A stretch of DNA of 64,000 bases from Litomosoides sigmodontis (taxonomy: Eukaryota; Nematoda; Chromadorea; Rhabditida; Onchocercidae). The stretch lies in contig OY718805.1 in the NCBI GenBank assembly GCA_963070105.1, forward strand, positions 9,152,652-9,216,651, given 5' to 3'. The translations under genes and the position numbers were made by a program. Of the stretch, positions 49,869 through 64,000 are shown piece by piece; position 1 is the first letter of the stretch; every line of letters begins with the position of its first letter. The notes under the pieces are model-generated. The model ran no database searches, was not told the origin of the DNA, and saw only the letters and a program-made list of their open reading frames with translations.

Positions 49869-50090
49869 TTAAATTTTATCATCAGAATCAGCGCAACCAC
49901 TACTGCAATCACCGTCGTCATCATTGTTACCGTCATCATCACCATCATTACCATCATTGTCATCGTTATCGCTATCATTATCGTTATCATTATCATTATT
50001 ATCACTGGCGTTTAATATTTGCAGTATTGGTTTTTGCACTAGCAGTAATGATATTTTTTGCATGTCACTGTGATTGAGTGAGCGTTTCAT
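49869..50090 (-). other. Open frame ending in an Asp/Asn run, doubtful coding
   Basis: A 73-codon minus-strand open frame runs through GAT/AAT/GGT triplets (about 49900-50005) and ends CSSGCADSDDKI before a stop. The start is plausible (MKRSLNHSDMQK) and an AATAAA-like word follows the stop. It could be a last exon of an unseen gene, but most of it is a repeat read. Confidence 0.2.
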
Positions 50091-52716
50091 TGACGAAAAA
50101 AAAAAATTTTCTCATTAACTGATAAAGTTTTGTTGAAAACCAGATTTCACTGTTCATTTCGGTAGCATAGCGAAATTTTAATTTTGCTAAAATTTTTCTA
50201 TTGCGCTTTTTCTTCCTTTTTTGTTTCAGCAAATATTGTCAACCCATAATTGTGATATTTCTAATGCAAACAATGTATAATAGGTGTGTGCATAGATGTT
50301 GGTTGATACGGTTGATACGTGGGTGACGTGTGTTCATGCGTGCACGTGAGTGGGTTTCGAAAAAAAATTTGATTATGCAAGAAAGAATGGAAGATAAGTT
50401 GGAGAAGTATTGCCAATTTTTGCAGATTTATGAATTGACAGGAAAAAGTTATTACGTGCGGAGTGATAAAGCGAAACTGCTCAGGCACTAATTGATTAAT
50501 TAATTGCATTAACTATTTTTTTAACTTCATTTTTAAAGTAAATTCTTTGCATTTGGAATGAAATGAATTGGTTCCTTCTCTTTTTTTTTTTATTCTTCAA
50601 TGCTTTTCTCGCTTCGCTCAATGGGCATATTAATGGCTTAGCTATTTTTCTAAGGTCAAATTTTTTCTTTCATTTTTCCAAACCTTTCACTACAATTTCA
50701 TTACATTTCATTTCACTACTGAATGAAAGTATCGCAGAGAGAGGGAGGGAGAGAGAGAGAGAGAGAGAGAAGGAGATAAGATCGATGATAATGAAAGAAA
50801 AAGTGTTAGTCGTTCATTCCGGTTTTTGCATGCATTACTATTAACGCATTGGTCGTTTCACTCCGTCTCTTTCATCCGGAAAATTAATCACTTGTACCTG
50901 CGCTATCAAACAATTCCATTCCAAAAATTTTCCTAACAAAAATATTCAATTAGAATTTGCAACTTAACATAATTTCAATTAAAATAATTTTCGTCCTAAA
51001 ATGAATGAATGATTTGATTGATTTTTACAAACAATTTGGAATTATTTGATGGGCAATTTCTGTTGAATGAAATGAACGAGGGAAAGAAGCGATAGCGTTC
51101 TCTAGGAATTTATCGTTGTTTTTTTTTTCTTGTTAGATAAAAAATTTTCATTAATTCTGTTGCGCAAAGCAGTGGGAGAGATGAATGCTCTCGTACTGAT
51201 ATGGTAGAGGAGAGGATGTGGTGGAGGAAATTGTACATTCTTAATTTCAGGTTACCAATTTTGTTTTCGTTGCTATTTTCAGGTTTATTGATTGCTAGCA
51301 ATGGCACAAGGAGTGGAAGCGAAAAATGACTGAAGCACTTGTGTTGGTGGCGTAATTTGCATGCTAATTTAATAAACTTTATATTTCAGCTTCTCTTTCA
51401 AATCAATCAACTGCACTGCTTTTTTTTTCTTTTTTCGAAAAAATGGTCATAAAATTGATGATGAATGGGAAGTGTTTGCTGCTGGAAAATTTTTCTTTAC
51501 AATTTTTGCACATTAAATTTTACATCGAATTAACAGTAAATTTAAAATGAAAAAAAAAACAGTAAATTTAAAATGGATGATTAAAATTAAAGTCCTAAAA
51601 TCCATCCACCCATCTACACATTCATTACAGCATTTATCAAATTGTGATTATATTTATTAAAGTTGCCAAAATCATTTTTATGCACTGATGAAAAACATCA
51701 ATGGATTCCAATTCACTTCACTAATTAATCGCTTACAGGCTTCATTTATTATAAATTTACTCGTTGAATTTTATCAGTTAAATTTCTCTTTTCTTTCAAA
51801 TTTTTTCTAGCCTATTTTTCGATTTTATTTCGATAAAGGAATAAAATATTTTCCCGCCCACTTATGGATTTCATCTCAATCAATCAATAAAATATTTTCC
51901 CGCCCATCTATCGATTTTATTTCACTCAGTCAATCAATCGACCGATGATAAGGTTGTGCGAAATGGCGGGAAAAAAGTGAAATATTTTGCAATTAGAAAA
52001 AGACACCAATGAAATTTGAAATTTTATTTTTAATTTGCAAGAAAACAAAAGCCAATAAGTTTTTATGAAGAATGAAAAGAATTTCGTGGTGGAATATTTG
52101 AGTGTAGTGAGTTTCATTCACATAACAAACAATTGCTAAAATTTCTCTCATAGAAGCAGTGGTAGTGAATGAGAGAACAAATTTCGGTATGTGGTGATAT
52201 CGTTGATGAGTTGTACATTATATTGAAAATACGATCGGATCAACAAGTAAAATTTGGTGCAAAAGTATTGGAGAGAGAGAGGGAGAGAGAGAGAGAGAGA
52301 GAAAAGAGAAAAGGATGGGAAGAGGGAATAAAAATCCAATGAGTTATCTGAAATTGAAATTTATTTTCCGCTCATACAACTGTAAGTAAGTGTTAGTGTT
52401 AATTTCATCGAAATGATAACAGTAATAACAATGTACACACTTCCCTTTTTTTATCTTTGCAATAAAATAATCTGATAATTTTTTTCTGTTCAAAAATATT
52501 TGTTTCAATGAAACGATTTTGCTCTTCTTGTTGTTGAAATAATGAAAATTAAAAAAAAAAAAACGAAGGAAATATTTTAATTTGGTATGCGAATGATCAA
52601 TCAGAGAGGTAGATAGATCCTGCTAATATACAAATACAAAATATACATTTGATTGATTGAAGAAGAAATGAGATTAAATTTCCTACCACACACCTACATC
52701 GGTGCACACACACCCA

Positions 52717-52775
<59 letters not shown>

Positions 52776-53273
52776 GCAGACAATAACCTGTTAGCATTGA
52801 GAGTTGAAAAAGGAAAAAAATCATAATAAATTGTTAAAAATATTGGTATAAAAAACTTACTGAGTTAAAGTGAATATAAAATGGAAAAATTGTTTCCAAT
52901 TTTATCAACTTGAAAAAAATGGAAAATTTCACTTCACTATGCTAATAGCTAGTAGTAATTGAATTTTGCATGCTGAAGTGGAATGCATTCTTTTTCTTTC
53001 CTTCTCTTCCAAAAGCGAAACAATTTAAAAATTTCGTTTCGACAACAACATCTTAGAGAGGGTAAAAATTATTGGCTAATTGAGTAAGGCATGAAAAAAA
53101 AACAACATTTATTTGCATAAAAGAGAGAAAAAGGCAGATAGAGAGAGAGAGAGAGAGGGAGAGAGCGACATTCAACGAGTAATGCAAATCATTTCTGCTG
53201 AACAAATATCTTCTCGCCCTCATTTGCATATTGCGTATTTCACGTAGAATATGCCTAAATTTCGTGGGCAAAT
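50091..53273. other. Intergenic region with (GA)n and (CA)n tracts
   Basis: No exon is supported. Simple repeats include (GA)n at about 50741-50772, 52268-52302 and 53139-53166, and a long (CA)n listed separately. Confidence 0.45.
52686..52772. repeat. (CA)n microsatellite
   Basis: About 85 bases of CA dinucleotides, pure from about 52724 to 52772. Confidence 0.95.
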
Positions 53274-56200
53274 TTATTTCACATGTAATTTCTTTTTATG
53301 GTCATCACTTAGCACAAAATTAGCCATTGCTTCAGCCAGTGCTGCCGTATCGGTCATTGCATCAGCGCTTTCATCCGACTCGCACCTGTAAAATTGTCAA
53401 CTTGGTGGAATGGCAATTTCCGTGTGATTGATTTTAACGATTTTCTTCTTTTCACTTACATACTTCACAATTCTTCTATCCTTTTTCAAGTAAAACAAAA
53501 AAAGAGTAAGCTAGCGATTGATCCGATGAATGAACGCATAACTTTTAATAACTCTGAATTTAATTATTATCTCAAAAATTAGGTGATTTATCCGATAATA
53601 AATTATTAAATCATCAAGTATTAATTTTTTCATTTGTATATTGATTGATTTCATGAATAAAATGCAGTAATTTGCATTACTTGATGATATTCAATTAATT
53701 TTTCAAAATTTTAACATGCATTAATGAAGACCAGGAAAAAAAATGCACATTGCAAAGTGTCGTAAGCATCATCACTTTAATAATAGAAAAAAATTTTTTT
53801 TGCTAACCTCCCTAAAGCTAAACATGAAAAAAAAGAGGAAAGTAGTAAATAACACAAGAAATTAATCATTCAAACTTTAGCACAAATGTTACTAACTTAT
53901 TGGAGCGAAATTTTGAAAAGAATTGGTTAAACACAACTTTCCATTGAAAGCCACGTTTCGAATCTATACGATCAATACCCCATAAATGCATCAATTCTGG
54001 ATATGACATGCAATCCATAACATAAGCTCTTCCTACCTGCCGTACCTATAAATGAATTGGAGAAAAACTAGCAGTAATTTTTTAATACTTAAAAAGTCTC
54101 CATCTCTAGCATCCCTTTTTCCTCCACCAATTAGCATTTAGCAGGAAGGAAAGTTGAAAGTTCAAGAAAAACACCAACATGAAATGGGATAGCACCAATT
54201 TCTCGGAATGCATAGTGCAATTATGTTTATGGCATTATAACTTTCCTTCCATTCCATCCTATCATCACTTCAGGTCAAAGGCAATAATTGCTTGAGATCA
54301 TTTCTTTAGTGGATTAGTAGAACTAGCTAATGAACTTCTCGCATTTTACAAATCCACTTTTCTTCTCATCTTTTCCATACACCATATTATTTTCTCAATT
54401 GCACTCCTCTGATTGTCGTTGACCTATGGACATTCAGTGGATGTAATGCTTTCGGACAATTCCATCCACTCCTCAAATATTAAAGCGAACTAAAAAAATT
54501 GGAATGTAACTGTTACCATTTTGGTATAATCGAAATTCAAAATAAATATATCACAGCTAAATTCTACACTCGTGCATATATATATATATATGTAAGTACT
54601 AATCAAAATTTTTACAAGCTTTATGCAAAAATTTACTTTTTCAAATCATTTCAATAATGCTTGATAAAATCGGCCGACCTATTGTTTCACTCAATAATCC
54701 TAAAAGCAAAATCAATTTTTCGTTCCTTCAGCTAGCAGTTAAAAATCATAAAAGAGAAGCTGTGCAAAATCACCAATCTAGCAATTTTTTGCAAAAAATC
54801 TCAATTAATTTAAAAACTTAATTTGTTTGCACAATTACAGAAGTGCTTTAAAAAATGCCAATTGATATTACTTTCCTTAATTTCGTCAAATTTGTTAATT
54901 CATTCACATGCAGCATAATTGCATTGTGCCCATCGATCTGATATTTCAAAATAAACATCTAAAAATTTCCACCTATTTTATTTTTAATTTACTTTAACCA
55001 TACAATATTTGTATGTGCGTGTAACTGGTGCACTCATTGCTATCAAACTGCTAAAGTATTATTTCTGTTCATAGCCGAAAATAAAATATTTTAAATTCTT
55101 CAATTCACTCACTTTTCATACATTATCACTTTAGTTTGATGTTATCTATAGCATTTTAAGCATACAAGAATCAGATTTATTAAAGTTACAATCTCAATTT
55201 TCCAGCGCATTTCGCATGATTATTCTTTACTGTTTGAAATTTAGCAACACACGTTGCATACTCGAAGAAGAAAACTTCCTCGAAATTCCTTTTCATACAT
55301 TTGTAAAATGTAAAGAGGAATTCATATTGAAATTTAAAACTTCCTGTAAAAAATTAAAAAAGGAAACGCTAAACAATTTGTTTGCACTTAGAAATACGAA
55401 TAAAACATGTGAGTGGTTTTAAAAATGAGCAAAATGTGCACATTAATGCTACAACTCAGAACGTTTGCTCCTTGCTTGCTACTTTCGTTTGTGTAGAATT
55501 TCAAAAAAATAATTTGCTATTCAAGATTTCTCTTCAGTAAATTCATTAGTTATATTTTCAAAAATCACTACCATATAACTACGTGAATTTTTCAGATGCA
55601 AAAAAGCTAGAATTCTAAAGTTCGAACATTATATCACTCTTTAGCTTTTACTGCTATGAACAAGAATGCTTTGTGTAACTTTCCCGCCTTGTCGAATATT
55701 GTAAATTTTTTAGTAATTCATTCATATATTATATATGCAAACATTTTTTATTAATTCCCTCTCAAGCAAGTTAGAGGTTAGCATTAAGCGAACGATGAAA
55801 CATATTGCGGTAGTGTCAAAGGACAATGTGGTAGTGCAAGAATTTTGCAGTTATGCTACATTAAACAAGGGGACGGCTCTTATCCCTTGGCCATCTGTTT
55901 CAAATAGCCTAATGTTTTAGGTTATTTGAAACAGAAAATTTCATTAAACAACCTGTCCATCCTTTTTTCTTCCTATCTTTCTAACGATTATAATTCTATA
56001 AAGTTCATGATTTCCACATTTTTCACACTGCAAATGTGCAAAAAGATTTTTTGCAAAGAAATTGCAACCGTATAATTTAAAGTTTGCTCGATGACAAATT
56101 TACCTCAGCGTTACTTTGTCTGTAAACAATATACTTTATAATTCAACGTTGATTTACGCGAAATTACATCGCTTCTGCTATGAGTGTATTTCAGTTACTT

Positions 56201-56472
56201 CAACATTTTTTGAATGCTGAAAAAGTGAATATTAAATTAAAAATTCAAATATGTTTTTTTTGAAAAAATTTTGCAAAATGGAGGAATAACTGTGATTGGA
56301 GCAATATCGATGCTTTTTTTCTCAAGAAAAAAAAACCATGCGACAATTCACAAAGGTAAATCGTCTACTTACTTCGTCTAATCGCCCTCTCACCCAAGTA
56401 ACGAAATAGGGTGTGGATGAATGTGAGTGGTGCTTATAATTACGCGGCCGTTTATTTGGTGCCTCCGGAAGC
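53274..56472 (-). CDS. Unrecognised conserved-looking protein, 5' end not found
   Basis: Three minus-strand exons join in phase: 56373-56472, 53897-54045 and 53274-53385. The visible part is 119 complete residues. It begins LPEAPNKRPRNYKHH, continues TPYFVTWVRGRLDE, then VRQVGRAYVMDCMSYPELMHLWGID, GFQWKVVFNQFFSKFRSN, and ends with an acidic and Ala-rich segment (ESADAMTDTAALAEAMANF) and the basic tail KKKLHVK. The Trp-rich, aromatic middle looks like a small folded domain, and the start is basic (KRPR, a possible nuclear signal). I do not recognise the family. The first exon begins mid-codon and has no Met, so an upstream exon must exist, probably between 56473 and 56966. Introns are 511 bases and 2.3 kb. 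The link across the 2.3 kb intron rests only on phase and splice sites and is the weakest point. Confidence 0.55.
55866..55935. ncRNA. Two tandem hairpins, one with a 19-bp stem
   Basis: 55894-55912 pairs with 55917-55935 around a TGTT loop. The stem is 19 bp with one imperfect position that would be a G-U pair in RNA read from the plus strand. Just before it, CAAGGG (55866) pairs with CCCTTG (55884) around a 12-base loop. It lies in the long intron of the minus-strand gene. The stem is short for a microRNA precursor. A decayed small transposon end or a structured RNA are other options. Confidence 0.35.
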
Positions 56473-56966
56473 CTTCATTAAATGTGTGTGTGTGTGTGTG
56501 TGCATGTGTGTATGTGTGTTTGTTTCTGCCTTCTCCGCATAGTGCACGTCTTTCCGGAAGCGATTATTTTCATGTGTTGCATTGAGCAGCTACCTGAAAT
56601 GTATTCATCATGTTTTCCCCTTCATAAATTGCGAAAATGTTCTTTCCGTTCCGTTTCCGTGTACAGAAGTATTTGTTATGATTTGTGTATGGGAAAATTT
56701 TTCGAGATAGTTCCGTCCGTCAAAGCATTTGAAAAAGCTTGGAAATTAGGGATAAAAATATAAGAGAAATAGATATAAATGCATGAATTGACGGTAGCGT
56801 TGTATATCTAGTAATACGCACACAGCATAAGTGACAAATTGTATGAGGTAAGCTGATATGTGTATGATGAAATGAGCTTACACAAAGAATTAATTAAATT
56901 AAAAAGAAACATTGAATGAATTGAAAGGAAGTGAAGAGTGCTGATCAGCTAATTGATGGACTTGAA
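56473..56966. promoter_or_regulatory. Divergent intergenic region between the unknown gene and membralin
   Basis: Roughly 0.5 kb separates the first visible exon of the minus-strand gene from the membralin ATG. It contains a GT microsatellite (56483-56520) and must hold the membralin promoter and probably the missing first exon of the minus-strand gene. Confidence 0.45.
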
Positions 56967-62301
<5,335 letters not shown>

Positions 62302-63809
62302 GAATGTTTCGATTTTGCAAGTTGTTGGCTATCAAGTGATAAGTAAAGCTGTTAGCTGTGAAGTGAATGGTATCATTTCAGTGAATGGTAGAAACTGATA
62401 GCACGATTATTAACGAAATTTTTCTGTCAGAAAATGTAGTTATGAAAATATAATTCATAACTATCCATGAAATGCTCAAATTGTTTCCGTGTAGTTTGCC
62501 ACGTTATTTTTGATGGTTTAAGACGCTTGTGGCTAATTCACACACAACTTCTATTTCTTGATCTGCACAATACTTCGAAGAATAGGTACTCTTTTTTTGG
62601 TTATTAATCGTGTACTTCAACGTCATATTCAGGATGAATTTTTATTTCTGAGAAGCTTGACTGAAATTCGAAACACACTTTATGCTTGGTTCTGTTCAAT
62701 TTATGTGAATTTTAACGAAGTGTAAAATTTAGCTTCACATTACTGCATTCTTTGTACACTTATATAAAAATATGAAACGGTTCATTTTTTCACTGAGCTA
62801 TTTGTATAGTATTTCATTGCTTTGCATCTTAGCCCGTAGGCTTGCTTTGTTAAAATCATCTATCAGTGTTGTATTTTTCTTGTAACTAATGAGTGTTTTA
62901 TGTGTGGTCACTTGTGGCACCATTTATGCGTAAGATACAGTGGTATTGGTGGCTTTTAATCTAAACAGTAATGGTGTTCATTTTTTGTGATCGTAATCTG
63001 TACTGCAACTAGGAGGAAAATGTAACAGTGTTTTCTTTAGAGCTTACAATTTTTCGGTAGAAATTCGTAACTTTGATTATATAAATTATGGTAGTTTTGC
63101 TGATTTTCAGACTGTGATGTGATATTTGAATCAATAGCTTTATATTAAGAAACTTTTTTTAAGAAATTTTTTTTTATTCATTTATTTTAGCTTCTTTTTG
63201 GGCTTTGGTTGACATGATATAAAGTGATATTATACTTCGTTAATGTGATTGTGATGAATGGTTATGTAATGTTGGAAATTCATTGCACACTAAATGATAT
63301 GGAAACTGTGTTAGCTTATGATTCGCTTCTAGTTTTCAAAAAATGCTTCCGAAAAAAAATTGAATTCCTAAATTGTGGTCAACGTACTGATGGAAGAGGA
63401 TTGTCTTGGTTACATAAATCGATCAGTTATTTTCGAGATTTAGGAAGGCTTTTTTCTGCAAAAATTTTGCTGAATTTTTATACTGTTTGCATATTGTTTC
63501 ATGCTGTACATTTTCTTTAATACCATTCTTGAGCTGCTTTGAACGGAGTAAAAGTTTTTCTTGACTTTTTCGGTTGTGCAGTGTGAGTGTGCTGATACAG
63601 CTTTAGTATCTTATCATTCTTTAAAAGTTTGGTTTTCTGAACAACTGGGATATTCAGTGTGATAGAATTAAAAGCATTATAATGAAGTGTTTGAAATCGA
63701 AAAAATGAGACGTTATCTGTAGTTTTAGCAATCTTCCAGAGAAAAGCGAATGGGAAATTGTTAGTAGCGACTATTACGCCTCTTTTGCAAAAATTTGCAT
63801 GTCTTCCCA
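62302..63809. other. Intergenic region between membralin and N6AMT1
   Basis: 1.5 kb between two plus-strand genes. No extra exon is supported. A TTCCAG word at 63731-63736, 73 bases before the next ATG, could be a cis- or trans-splice acceptor for the N6AMT1 transcript. Confidence 0.45.
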
Positions 63810-63917
63810 ATGCGTCCAACTCCGTTGTATCAAATCACGGATGAGCAGAGAGATAGTGTTTATGAACCTGCCGAGGATACTTTTTTGTTATTGGATGCGT
63901 TGGAAAAGGATGCAGAG
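63810..63917 (+). CDS. N6AMT1: N6AMT1/HEMK2-like methyltransferase, first exon only
   Basis: The 36-codon exon reads from MRPTPLYQITDEQRD into VYEPAEDTFLLLDALEKD and ends at a GTATGT donor in phase 0. VYEPAEDTFLLLDALE is the signature N-terminal segment of N6AMT1 (HEMK2/PrmC-type) proteins, just before the SAM-binding domain. The human enzyme works with TRMT112 to methylate the Gln of the GGQ motif in release factor eRF1. The rest of the gene, including the NPPY active site, lies beyond the window. The out-of-frame ATG at 63799 was not used because its frame lacks this motif. Confidence 0.85.
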
Positions 63918-64000
63918 GTATGTGAAATTATTAATAGCTTAAGGTGAAGTTCACATTTTTTTTTAAGTTTAGATTGTTTGAATATGAAGCATAGGATAGA

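Noticed and set aside
55216..55422. 68-codon Lys/Phe-rich plus-strand open frame
   Set aside because: It lies in the intron of the minus-strand gene, has AT-driven composition and no partner exon.
63517..63819. 100-codon minus-strand open frame overlapping the N6AMT1 start
   Set aside because: It is the complement of the N6AMT1 5' end, with no recognised motif; the plus strand carries the family signature.

Overview
The window looks like a nematode nuclear chromosome. It is AT-rich. Genes are split by short introns with GT donors and TTTCAG-like acceptors. A BLI-4/furin-type cuticle collagen is present, and several other proteins match animal families. The gene set and intron sizes would suit a parasitic clade III (spirurid/filarial) worm, but the species is inference. 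There is no sign of bacterial operons, CRISPR or phage. I joined exons by hand, checking phase at each junction; a junction without family support is the weakest part of any model.

Layout. 1-11.2 kb has no gene I can support. It is intergenic sequence rich in microsatellites, including a compound ATT tract (152-871), a cluster of eight TGATAA sites (6.03-6.27 kb), a higher-complexity promoter-like island (8.85-9.2 kb) and a pure 1.06 kb AAT tract (9422-10477). A CK1/TTBK-like kinase with an N-terminal polyglutamine run lies at 11255-13778 (+). A pure 2.0 kb AAT tract follows (14769-16764), so the kinase sits between two giant AAT arrays. At 20236-23833 (+) is an unrecognised protein with four predicted membrane segments whose large loop carries Thr19-Ala17 and Asp/Gly runs.

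From 25.8 to 56.5 kb all recognised genes are on the minus strand: an ACOT13-like hotdog thioesterase (25839-27079), an EFHD2/swiprosin orthologue (27842-29717), a proline-rich coiled-coil protein of unknown family (34161-36442, 5' end not found), a RanBP3 orthologue (40211-42405, perhaps with an exon further upstream), a cuticle collagen (46718-48013), and an unrecognised gene (53274-56472, 5' end not found). At 56.5-57.0 kb the direction flips. Membralin/TMEM259 (56967-62301, 13 exons) and the first exon of N6AMT1/HEMK2 (63810-63917, cut by the window end) are on the plus strand.

The genes are mostly unrelated housekeeping functions: ER protein quality control (membralin), eRF1 glutamine methylation (N6AMT1), CRM1-dependent nuclear export (RanBP3), acyl-CoA hydrolysis (ACOT13), calcium/actin regulation (EFHD2) and cuticle structure (collagen). 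I see no dedicated gene system. The most distinctive points are the giant AAT tracts around the kinase, a Gly-to-Glu change in the thioesterase active-site motif, the unrecognised genes, and a few strong non-coding structures: hairpins, a nuclear-receptor half-site group and a GATA-site cluster.
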